From: Bacteroidota bacterium
Lineage (GTDB): Bacteria > Bacteroidota > Bacteroidia > Bacteroidales > FEN-979
DNA: 5,720 bases
Assembly: GCA_026391755.1 (NCBI GenBank)
Contig: JAPLDN010000313.1
Location: 1 to 5,720, forward strand
Reading direction: 5' to 3'
Both the position numbers and the translations under genes were made by a program. Below, piece after piece: positions 1-5,304 of this stretch. Under the pieces are notes generated by a model that saw only the letters and a list, made by a program, of their open reading frames with translations, had not been told where the DNA came from and made no database searches. The first letter of the stretch is position 1, and every line of letters begins with the position of its first letter.

Positions 1-156
1 AGTTAAAAAGCCTTTTTCTCCTGCTACCCTTACACGGACCGTTTTACCGGGTTCATCATTAAGATAACCCTGGCGATATAAAATCCCGGCAGGTTTCGGA
101 AGTTCCGCCCACCTGGTTTGATTAACAAGGAATTTACGTTCAATTTCAAGCGCCAT
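1..156 (-). CDS. CYTH domain protein (triphosphate tunnel metalloenzyme family), 3'-truncated by window edge
   Basis: The 52 codons visible start MALEIERKFLV and are open to the left edge, so the C-terminal two thirds lie outside the window (family members are about 155 residues). The ExExK signature of CYTH/triphosphate tunnel enzymes is present as E4-I-E6-R-K8. The N-terminal strands that follow include the YRQGYL motif (residues 27-32) and a conserved basic RVRV strand (R41, R43). In this family the acidic and basic residues line a beta-barrel tunnel that binds a triphosphate and divalent metal. Bacterial members are often inorganic triphosphatases, but some are class IV adenylate cyclases or thiamine-triphosphatase-like, so the substrate cannot be read from this fragment. 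The ATG at 156 was chosen because the family nearly always begins M-x-x-E-I-E-R-K. The gene lies 43 bp after the metK stop on the same strand with no exact TAnnTTTG element between them, so cotranscription with metK is possible. Confidence 0.88.
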   Translation of the reverse strand, partial: MALEIERKFLVNQTRWAELPKPAGILYRQGYLNDEPGKTVRVRVAGEKGFLT

Positions 157-169
157 ATAATAAACAGGG

Positions 170-199
170 GCAGGTGAAAAAAAGTTTGGTATAACCTGC
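170..199. repeat. Short inverted repeat between metK and the CYTH gene
   Basis: GCAGGT at 170-175 is the exact inverse complement of ACCTGC at 194-199, with an 18-base spacer that contains a run of seven A on the plus strand (seven T on the minus, transcribed strand). The T-run lies in the loop and not after the stem, and the stem is only 6 bp, so this is not a standard intrinsic terminator. It may be a weak mRNA hairpin, or chance. Confidence 0.25.
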
Positions 200-1546
200 T
201 TACTTTATTCCGAACTCTTTTTTAATTTTAGAAACATAATCCAGTTTTTCCCAGGCGAAGAAATCCACTTTCTTCAGGTAGGTGGCCTTACCATTACCGT
301 TAACGCTTTTTGGTTTGCCGCCTTTGACAGGATAATAAACTTCAACTTCCCTGGTATAAGGGTCGCGACCGAAATGGCCATATGAAGCTGTTGGCACGAA
401 GACCGGATTCTTGAGCCCGAAACGTTCAACAATAGCATATGGCCTCATGTCGAAGAGTTTGCTGATCTTCTCTGCGATCGCTCCATCACGCAGCACCTTG
501 CCGTTCTTGCCGGTAACCTTTGAAGTACCGTAGGTGTTTACATACAATCCAACAGGTTGGGCAACGCCAATAGCATAGGCAACCTGTATGAGAACCTGGT
601 CGGCAACTCCTGCTGCAACCATGTTCTTGGCAATATGCCTTGCTGCATAGGCTGCAGAACGGTCTACTTTTGAGGGGTCTTTACCGGAAAAGGCGCCACC
701 GCCATGAGCTCCGTGGCCTCCATAAGTGTCAACTATGATCTTCCTTCCTGTAAGGCCGGTATCCCCATGAGGACCTCCGATTACAAATTTACCGGTCGGG
801 TTCACAAACAGTTTGATGTCATCCCCGAAAAATTTCTTGACCCTTGCAGGCAGATTCTTTTTAACACGGGGTATGAGAATATTCAAAATGTCGGTGCGGA
901 TCTTGTCCTGCATTGCTTTTTCGGCAGCTTTTTCAGCTTTTTCAGATTTGTCTGTTGGCCTTACAAAATCATCATGCTGAGTGCTTACGACAATTGCATC
1001 AATACGGAGTGGCTGCCCATTGTCACCATATTCAATTGTAACCTGCGATTTGCTATCAGGACGAAGGTATTTCATCTGTTTTCCTTCGTGGCGGATTGCC
1101 GCGAGTTCCTGCAAAAGGATATGTGACAATTCGCTTGATAAGGGCATGAAATTATCCATTTCACGGCATGCATAACCAAACATCATTCCCTGGTCGCCTG
1201 CTCCCTGATCTTCTTTTTTCTTGCGGACAACTCCCTGGTTGATATCGGCCGACTGCTCGTGAATGGTTGAAACAACACCGCAGGAATCACAATCAAAGCG
1301 GTATTCTGCCTTGGTATATCCTATATTACGGATGATTTTCCTCGCTGTCTCCTGGACATCCACCCAACCGTTGGTTTTTACTTCTCCTCCGCATACAACA
1401 AGGCCTGTTGTCACAAAGGTCTCACATGCCACTTTGGATTCGGGGTCCCAGCGCATGAATTCATCCAGCAATGCATCCGATATCTGATCGGCGACTTTAT
1501 CGGGATGTCCTTCCGAAACGGACTCCGATGTAAATAAATATCCCAT
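200..1546 (-). CDS. metK: S-adenosylmethionine synthetase (methionine adenosyltransferase)
   Basis: MetK makes S-adenosylmethionine from methionine and ATP, releasing phosphate and pyrophosphate. It is a cytoplasmic, normally tetrameric enzyme that needs Mg2+ and K+. The 448-residue product carries the family landmarks in order: SEGHPDKVADQISDALLDE near the N-terminus (catalytic His14), the GAGDQG ATP-binding motif at 115-120, the DTGLTGRKI region at 262-270, and the Gly-rich GGGAFSGKDPSKVDRSAAY stretch at 282-300. It ends with a complete C-terminal domain (RPYAI, GHFGRD). It is longer than the roughly 384-residue enterobacterial enzyme. Extra length sits in a Lys/Ala/Glu-rich insert around 197-215 and a Lys/Gly-rich insert around 407-425; longer MetK proteins are usual in Bacteroidota. 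The start MGYLFTSESVSEGHPDK matches the family's usual start. The leader upstream carries a SAM-II riboswitch candidate, so end-product control is likely. There is no Shine-Dalgarno sequence, which is normal for the phylum. Confidence 0.98.
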   Translation of the reverse strand: MGYLFTSESVSEGHPDKVADQISDALLDEFMRWDPESKVACETFVTTGLVVCGGEVKTNGWVDVQETARKIIRNIGYTKAEYRFDCDSCGVVSTIHEQSADINQGVVRKKKEDQGAGDQGMMFGYACREMDNFMPLSSELSHILLQELAAIRHEGKQMKYLRPDSKSQVTIEYGDNGQPLRIDAIVVSTQHDDFVRPTDKSEKAEKAAEKAMQDKIRTDILNILIPRVKKNLPARVKKFFGDDIKLFVNPTGKFVIGGPHGDTGLTGRKIIVDTYGGHGAHGGGAFSGKDPSKVDRSAAYAARHIAKNMVAAGVADQVLIQVAYAIGVAQPVGLYVNTYGTSKVTGKNGKVLRDGAIAEKISKLFDMRPYAIVERFGLKNPVFVPTASYGHFGRDPYTREVEVYYPVKGGKPKSVNGNGKATYLKKVDFFAWEKLDYVSKIKKEFGIK

Positions 1547-1601
1547 ATTTTGAGTTTTAATTGTTCGACTTATGTTTGTGTGATTTGAAGATTGAGGAGA
1601 G

Positions 1602-1617
1602 AAGCTACTGCTTTAGC
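1602..1617 (-). promoter_or_regulatory. Possible alternative hairpin overlapping the riboswitch 3' strand
   Basis: On the minus strand the GCTA of the aptamer's conserved GCTAAAG (plus 1614-1617) can pair with TAGC at plus 1604-1607, enclosing six bases. A competing 4-bp stem AAGC/GCTT uses plus 1610-1613 and 1602-1605. Either pairing would occupy the strand that a SAM-II aptamer uses for its pseudoknot. This could be the ligand-free conformation of the switch. The stems are only 4 bp, so chance is a serious alternative. Confidence 0.25.
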
Positions 1618-1657
1618 ATTTTTTCCAGTGGTTGCAATCAATCAAATCTTTCCACTT
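1610..1657 (-). promoter_or_regulatory. SAM-II (SAM-alpha) riboswitch aptamer in the metK leader
   Basis: Read on the minus strand, the leader contains in order: GTGG (1655-1652), the loop word GATTTG, then TTGCAACCAC (1637-1628) whose CCAC closes stem P1 with GTGG, an A-rich linker, and TGCTAAAG (1618-1611). This order of conserved words, GUGG...GAUUU...UUGCAnCCAC...AAA...GCUAAA, is the SAM-II layout: a single stem whose loop forms a pseudoknot with the downstream GCUAAA strand around SAM. SAM-II is best known from Alphaproteobacteria ahead of methionine genes and also occurs in Bacteroidota. The location ahead of metK fits the function. I did not resolve the pseudoknot base by base. The aptamer begins a few bases after the predicted transcription start and ends about 64 bases before the metK ATG. 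No terminator follows it and no Shine-Dalgarno lies in it, so the expression platform is unclear. Confidence 0.82.
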
Positions 1658-1664
1658 CAGAGGG

Positions 1665-1672
1665 CAAATTTA
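1665..1672 (-). promoter_or_regulatory. Bacteroidota -7 promoter element for metK
   Basis: The minus strand reads TAAATTTG here, an exact match to the Bacteroidota sigma-factor -7 consensus TAnnTTTG. Transcription would start around 1657-1660, right at the 5' edge of the SAM-II aptamer, which independently supports both calls. A clear -33 TTTG/TTG is not visible 17-23 bases upstream, so the promoter may be weak or activator-dependent. It lies in the gap after the gldA stop codon, giving metK its own transcript. Confidence 0.6.
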
Positions 1673-1694
1673 TAAATTATTTTGTTTGCCTGTA

Positions 1695-2645
1695 TTAATT
1701 TTTAGTAAGTTCCTGAAAAACTTCCTCGAGCTTTTGTTCCTCCTTCTGCATGGAAAGTACTGTCAACCCCTTCTCCACAGCGAATCTGAAAATATCGGCA
1801 CGGATATCCATGCCGGCTTCTGATTCAAGCAACCACAAAGCCGATAACGTACTTGCTTTTGCTTCGGTGTGTTCAAGATGCCCGCCAGTCAACATCATTC
1901 CCTTTACACCGGGAATTGAAATTAAAATTTTCTTTTCAACCGGGGAAGAAAACTCCACCCTGATCAGTGTTTTTGAAACAGTAATCTGTTGAAGGTTTTT
2001 TGTGGAATCATCAGCAACAATCCTCCCTTTATGTATGATAATGGCCCTGCCGCAGATTGCTTCAACTTCCTGCATTATATGGGTGGATAACATGACGGTC
2101 TTTTCTTTCCCGATCTCCGTGATAAGATGCCTGATCTCGGAAAGCTGGTTAGGATCAAGACCCGATGTGGGTTCATCAAGGATTAGTACTTCAGGGTCAT
2201 GGATCAGGGCCTGAGCCAGTCCGACCCGCTGACGGTAACCTTTTGACAATGCTCCTATTTTTTTATGCTGTTCAAGCTGAAGCCCGGTTAAGGCGATCAT
2301 CTCATCCACCCTTTGTTTAACAGAATTTTTAAGATGGTGTGTTCCTGCAACAAATGCCAAAAATTCCTTGACATAGAGGTCCAGGTACAGAGGATTATTC
2401 TCCGGGAGGTAACCTACTTTTTTTCTTACTTCTATCGATTGTTCTAAAACGTCAAAACCACAAACTGAAGCTTCGCCTGAGGTAGGAGGGATAAAACAGC
2501 TGAGGATTTTCATTAACGTACTTTTCCCGGCTCCGTTCGGGCCCAGCAAACCGACAATTTCACCCGGATGGATATTGATTGAAACAGAATCCAGGGCGTT
2601 CTGTGTTCCGTAGATCTTGGTGATATTGTTGACGGATATCGACAT
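1695..2645 (-). CDS. gldA: ABC transporter ATP-binding protein, GldA-like
   Basis: This is a cytoplasmic ATP-hydrolysing subunit of an ABC transporter. The 316 residues contain Walker A GPNGAGKS (35-42), a Q-loop region GYLPENNPLYLDLYV (78-92) in which Glu82 stands where many ABC ATPases have Gln, the signature LSKGYRQR (133-140), Walker B VLILDEP (153-159), the D-loop SGLDP (161-165) and the switch His189 in STH. Residues beyond about 220 form the poorly conserved C-terminal extension of this subfamily. The sequence resembles GldA, which together with GldF and GldG is needed for gliding in Flavobacterium; many non-gliding Bacteroidota carry a GldA-type ATPase too, so motility should not be inferred. 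No permease gene lies in the window, so the partner must be encoded elsewhere. The start MSISVNNITKIYG is typical of the family. A TAnnTTTG element and a heptad repeat lie upstream. Confidence 0.88.
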   Translation of the reverse strand: MSISVNNITKIYGTQNALDSVSINIHPGEIVGLLGPNGAGKSTLMKILSCFIPPTSGEASVCGFDVLEQSIEVRKKVGYLPENNPLYLDLYVKEFLAFVAGTHHLKNSVKQRVDEMIALTGLQLEQHKKIGALSKGYRQRVGLAQALIHDPEVLILDEPTSGLDPNQLSEIRHLITEIGKEKTVMLSTHIMQEVEAICGRAIIIHKGRIVADDSTKNLQQITVSKTLIRVEFSSPVEKKILISIPGVKGMMLTGGHLEHTEAKASTLSALWLLESEAGMDIRADIFRFAVEKGLTVLSMQKEEQKLEEVFQELTKN

Positions 2646-2653
2646 GACTAAAA

Positions 2654-2723
2654 TGATGACTGGTGAACAGTGAAATGTGAATAGTCAATAGTCACTGTTA
2701 ACAAGTCACCGTTCACTATTCTC
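2654..2723. repeat. Degenerate heptad repeat, ten 7-bp units in register
   Basis: From 2654 the plus strand divides without gaps into ten 7-base units, for example TGGTGAA (2661-2667), CAGTGAA (2668-2674), TAGTCAA (2682-2688), TAGTCAC (2689-2695), AAGTCAC (2703-2709) and CGTTCAC (2710-2716). Six units fit NNGTSAM fully. T at position 4 is invariant in all ten and A at position 6 holds in nine. It lies between the gldA start codon and the -7 element at 2734-2741, so it would form most of the gldA mRNA leader. Function unknown; similar degenerate GTGAA/GTCAA words are, to my recollection, common between genes in Bacteroidota. Confidence 0.75.
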
Positions 2724-2733
2724 TTTCAGGAGA

Positions 2734-2741
2734 CAAAAGTA
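2734..2741 (-). promoter_or_regulatory. Bacteroidota -7 promoter element for gldA
   Basis: The minus strand reads TACTTTTG, an exact TAnnTTTG match, placing the transcription start near 2727-2729 and giving a leader of about 80 bases that spans the heptad repeat. No convincing -33 TTTG lies at the right distance upstream. The element falls between the stop of the upstream membrane-protein gene and gldA, which supports separate transcription of gldA. Confidence 0.5.
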
Positions 2742-2762
2742 CAAAAAATCGGCCTTTGAAAT

Positions 2763-3008
2763 CTATTCAGACTTGTAAAGCTTCCAAACAGCGATCAGGA
2801 TAGAAAGCGAAGCAACAGCAAACAGTATGCGAAGGACCAGTTCAGGGACAGCAAGCGACCATAGTTTGCAACCATCGTATACCATGTATATCAGGAAGGT
2901 GAGAAAAATAAAAACGCCAAATGACTTTTTCTTTTGGAGCCAGATCAGTAGTCCAAGAATGGTCACAGCCAGTTCGAGAAGTATTGAAATGTTCTGAAGG
3001 GCATTCAT
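2763..3008 (-). CDS. Small integral membrane protein of unknown function
   Basis: I do not recognise a named family. The 81-residue product is strongly hydrophobic, with three probable membrane helices at about 8-24, 30-45 and 55-76. They are separated by a basic turn (QKKKS, 25-29) and a short polar loop with D45, K48 and E56. There is no cleavable signal peptide pattern and no catalytic motif. The basic loop after helix 1 and the basic C-terminus (KLYKSE) suggest that both face the cytoplasm, though three helices cannot satisfy every charge cue with certainty. It reads as a real gene because it has balanced hydrophobic blocks, no competing frame, and a plausible promoter upstream. It lies 117 bp ahead of gldA on the same strand, but a -7 element in between argues against a simple shared operon, so a role with the ABC ATPase is only a guess. 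Confidence 0.7.
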   Translation of the reverse strand: MNALQNISILLELAVTILGLLIWLQKKKSFGVFIFLTFLIYMVYDGCKLWSLAVPELVLRILFAVASLSILIAVWKLYKSE

Positions 3009-3023
3009 TGAATGAATTTTTGA

Positions 3024-3056
3024 TAAATATAATAAATTAGGTGTATTGATTGCAAA
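3024..3056 (-). promoter_or_regulatory. Weak promoter candidate for the small membrane protein gene
   Basis: On the minus strand TTTG (3056-3053) is followed after 21 bases by TATATTTA (3031-3024), which matches TAnnTTTG at all but the last base. The distance to the ATG at 3008 is short but possible for this phylum. The region is very AT-rich, so a chance match is likely enough to keep confidence low. Confidence 0.3.
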
Positions 3057-3072
3057 TTTTCTTGAAAATAAT

Positions 3073-4416
3073 TCAATTGCTTACATACCTGATAAATCCT
3101 TTCAGGTGTTCGGGTATGCGGCAAGCCAGGAAATATGGCAATGATAAAAGATAAAAAGTTTTGCCTTTAAGGGTCTTCGCTTTGCGGATATTCACATTCC
3201 CTGCATACAACCGGATGGCGTAGGGATGTGGCGCTTCGTCAATAAACTGATGCAGGGATCTGAGCCTGCCAGGCTCGCCCGATTTAACAACCACCGGGAT
3301 AATAAGGTCTTCAAATGCGATCACATAATCCACTTCAGCTGAAGACTGCGCTTTATCCCTGACCCAATAATCCTGCCTTGCCGGGTTTTCGGTTCTACTG
3401 CTAGCCAGCTCCTGCCCGACAACATGGCGTAATACCTGGCCCTCAAACAAAGCATTCAGGTCTATGGCAAGGCTCATCTGTTTCTGGATACCCGAAAAAT
3501 AGGTAACCAGCCCCGTATCCAGCATTTGCAACCTTGGGAACTTGTTATTGTCTGGTTTAATAGGAGGTTCTGTTGTGACCGAGGGATAATTCAGGCTTAA
3601 CAACATTGAATTCTCAAGATACCGGAGTGTGTTAGCCATTTCCCTGCTTCCATATGGAACATTCCCGAATGCATTGAACTTTATCCTGGTGCCGGCATAC
3701 ATGAACGCATTCTGTAGGGATAACATTAACAAGTCCTTTTTATTCTGCCTGAATGATGTGTCGGCGATATCACTGAAGAATTCTTTAAGGATCCCTTCAT
3801 AGACGGGCTTCAATGAAGTCATGTTTCTTGTTTGAACGAATTTCTTCACAACCCCGGGCATTCCCCCGACAAGACAGTACTGGTGAAAGAGCCCGAGCAG
3901 GGTGTGGAACCCGCCAACAGGGAATGGAACTTCACCGAAGGCCTCTATAGCTTCAAAACTGCCTGCAGCCCTCAGGAACTCGCTGAACGAAAAGGGCTGG
4001 AGAAAAAGGGATCTGAACCCAATGGGTGGCGGGTGTAGTCGTACTGCGCAGGAGATGATGACTTTAAGCCAGGGTTGCCTGCTTATAATATCCCCGGCCA
4101 GGTTCACAATCTGGGGGTCACGGCAGGTGCAGTCAAAAAATAAGAGTGTATTTTTACAGGAAATATCCTGCTCCTTAAGTTGAAAAAGTGTGCTGATAAA
4201 ATCTTCACTTGAACCTGATTTACGAAAGATATAAAGATCCATGGGGTTCTTCAGGTCGAGCCGGATAACCTGTCTGAATTTTCGAGAAAATTTCTCAACC
4301 AGGGAAGTCTTCCCGGTTTGCCTTGCTCCGTACAGGATAAGACCTGGGGTTGAAGCATCGGTCATCCACTGATTCAGGCGGACGGTTAATTCCCTTTCAA
4401 AAAATGTCACTCTCAT
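3073..4416 (-). CDS. AAA-type ATPase with C-terminal DUF4143 domain, degenerate active-site residues
   Basis: The 447 residues have the two-part layout of the common prokaryotic AAA_14/DUF4143 proteins. An N-terminal P-loop domain has Walker A GARQTGKTS (30-38) and Walker B LLFFD (91-95). The PFSFSEFL motif follows at 141-148, then a helical middle part, then a C-terminal domain with a PD-(D/E)xK nuclease-like core (AEVDYVI 360-366, IPVVVKSG 373-380). The biochemical role of the family is poorly known. Several positions differ from the usual pattern. The residue after Walker B Asp95, normally Glu, is Cys96; the usual (A/S)GS sensor region reads IISCAVR (120-126); the usual PVGR is PIGF (131-134); and the E of the nuclease-like ExK is Val376. 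The frame is intact over its whole length, so it is not an obvious pseudogene. It is transcribed divergently from the ribosomal operon and stands alone. I found no exact TAnnTTTG element upstream. Confidence 0.85.
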   Translation of the reverse strand: MRVTFFERELTVRLNQWMTDASTPGLILYGARQTGKTSLVEKFSRKFRQVIRLDLKNPMDLYIFRKSGSSEDFISTLFQLKEQDISCKNTLLFFDCTCRDPQIVNLAGDIISRQPWLKVIISCAVRLHPPPIGFRSLFLQPFSFSEFLRAAGSFEAIEAFGEVPFPVGGFHTLLGLFHQYCLVGGMPGVVKKFVQTRNMTSLKPVYEGILKEFFSDIADTSFRQNKKDLLMLSLQNAFMYAGTRIKFNAFGNVPYGSREMANTLRYLENSMLLSLNYPSVTTEPPIKPDNNKFPRLQMLDTGLVTYFSGIQKQMSLAIDLNALFEGQVLRHVVGQELASSRTENPARQDYWVRDKAQSSAEVDYVIAFEDLIIPVVVKSGEPGRLRSLHQFIDEAPHPYAIRLYAGNVNIRKAKTLKGKTFYLLSLPYFLACRIPEHLKGFIRYVSN

Positions 4417-4493
4417 AACAATGTGTAAAAATAAGGATAATTGTCACAAAATATGGGATAAAGCCGTTTTCTTTGAAATTAATTATTGGATTG

Positions 4494-4525
4494 TTTGCCG
4501 GATCATATGAATAACAATACCTTTG
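4494..4525 (+). promoter_or_regulatory. Promoter of the rplM-rpsI-rpsB operon
   Basis: TTTG at 4494-4497 is followed after 20 bases by TACCTTTG at 4518-4525, an exact match to the Bacteroidota -33/-7 promoter (TTTG, about 20 bases, TAnnTTTG). Transcription would start near 4530-4532, leaving a leader of about 26 bases before the rplM ATG at 4558. This also rules out the in-frame ATG at 4507, which lies upstream of the predicted start. The leader is too short to hold a structured ribosomal-protein autoregulatory RNA. Confidence 0.75.
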
Positions 4526-4557
4526 CACCCCTTTTTGAAAAGAAATCAAATAAGAAT

Positions 4558-4889
4558 ATGGATACTTTAAGTTACAAAACGATCAGCGCCAACAAGGAAA
4601 CCGTTACCAAGGAATGGTTGCTGATTGATGCTGAAGGCCAGATAGTTGGTCGTTTAGCTTCTAAAGTCGCAAAATTGCTGCGGGGCAAGATGAAAACAAG
4701 AGAATCAGGAATCCGCGTGAACTCCTTGTGAAGAAACCTACAGAAATTGTTGAAAAAGCTGTTAAGGGAATGCTTCCGAAGAACCGCCTGGGTGCCGCTC
4801 TCTTCCGTAACCTATACGTATATGCGGGAACCGAACATGCTCATCAGGCCCAGCAACCAAAACAGATTCAATTAACCTCAATTAAGTAA
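4558..4889 (+). pseudogene. rplM: 50S ribosomal protein L13, disrupted by an internal deletion with frameshift
   Basis: L13 is an early-assembly protein of the large ribosomal subunit. The first frame from ATG 4558 gives MDTLSYKTISANK and then ...GRLASKVAKLLRGKMKT, a clear L13 N-terminus, before running into unrelated codons and a stop at 4729-4731. A second frame, two bases on, carries the L13 C-terminus from about 4705: NPRELLVKKPTEIVEKAVKG, then MLPKNRLG, LYVYAGTEHAHQAQQPK, and a stop at 4887-4889. Compared with the E. coli protein (142 residues), about 40 central residues are absent, including the conserved TPHxDxGD and HTGxxGG regions. The missing DNA is therefore roughly 120-135 bp, with a length one more than a multiple of three. 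The junction lies near 4692-4700. Both halves keep perfect family sequence with no other damage, which suggests a recent deletion or an assembly error. ATG 4558 was chosen over 4507 because of family similarity and the promoter position. Confidence 0.9.
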
Positions 4890-4890
4890 T

Positions 4891-5277
4891 ATGGAAATCA
4901 TAAACACGATCGGCCGGAGGAAGACTGCTGTTGCAAGAATCTACGTAAAAGAAGGCCAGGGAAAAATCACCGTCAACGACAGGGATTACAAGGAATACTT
5001 CCCAACACCTATATTGCAGTTCAAGGTTGTTGAACCTTTTGAAGTCACCAATACCATGGGACAATATGACTTACATGTCAATCTAGATGGAGGTGGAGTC
5101 AGGGGACAGGCCGAGGCACTTGCTCATGCACTTTCCAGGGCATTGGTAAAGATCAATGAGGAATTTAAACCCCTGCTCAAAGCCAAGGGTTTTATGACAC
5201 GCGACCCCAGGATGGTTGAACGCAAGAAATTCGGCCAGAAGAAAGCCCGCAAAAGATTCCAGTTCAGTAAACGTTAA
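4891..5277 (+). CDS. rpsI: 30S ribosomal protein S9
   Basis: S9 is a small-subunit head protein whose basic C-terminal tail reaches towards the P-site tRNA. The 128 residues are complete. The N-terminal GRRKTAVARIYVKEGQGKITVN is the family hallmark, followed by a middle section LDGGGVRGQAEALAHALSRAL (conserved G-G-G-xx-GQ). The end is LTKD-like MTRDPRMVERKKFGQKKARKRFQFSKR, closing on the invariant lysine-arginine tail. The ATG follows the rplM stop by a single base, so translation is probably coupled, and the gene is transcribed from the rplM promoter. Nothing is out of order in this gene, in contrast to its broken upstream neighbour. Confidence 0.98.
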   Translation: MEIINTIGRRKTAVARIYVKEGQGKITVNDRDYKEYFPTPILQFKVVEPFEVTNTMGQYDLHVNLDGGGVRGQAEALAHALSRALVKINEEFKPLLKAKGFMTRDPRMVERKKFGQKKARKRFQFSKR

Positions 5278-5304
5278 TATTTTAAGAACTAGCAATTATA
5301 TATC

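Noticed and set aside
704..1126. 140-codon plus-strand open frame
   Set aside because: It is antisense to metK, whose protein matches its family throughout; the predicted peptide has no recognisable domain and unnatural composition.
2654..2723. CRISPR array reading of the heptad repeat
   Set aside because: The units are 7 bp with no spacers and no cas genes are nearby.
3056..3069. Inverted repeat ATTTTC/GAAAAT just after the ATPase stop as a terminator
   Set aside because: The stem is almost only A-T pairs with a two-base centre, and no T-run follows in the direction of transcription.
3902..4183. Plus-strand open frames opposite the DUF4143 ATPase
   Set aside because: They are shadows of the minus-strand gene, with no domain, no promoter and no support from neighbours.
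4469..4476. TATTTTG-like -7 element for the DUF4143 ATPase near 4447-4455 and nearby AT-rich words
   Set aside because: The spacing is one base short of TAnnTTTG and no -33 element accompanies it; too weak to annotate.
4507..4557. Upstream in-frame ATG at 4507 as the rplM start
   Set aside because: It lies upstream of the -7 element at 4518-4525 and would not be transcribed from that promoter. Family similarity begins at the ATG at 4558.
4692..4731. Programmed ribosomal frameshift in rplM
   Set aside because: Switching frame would not restore the roughly 40 missing central residues, and no slippery heptamer with a downstream structure is evident.
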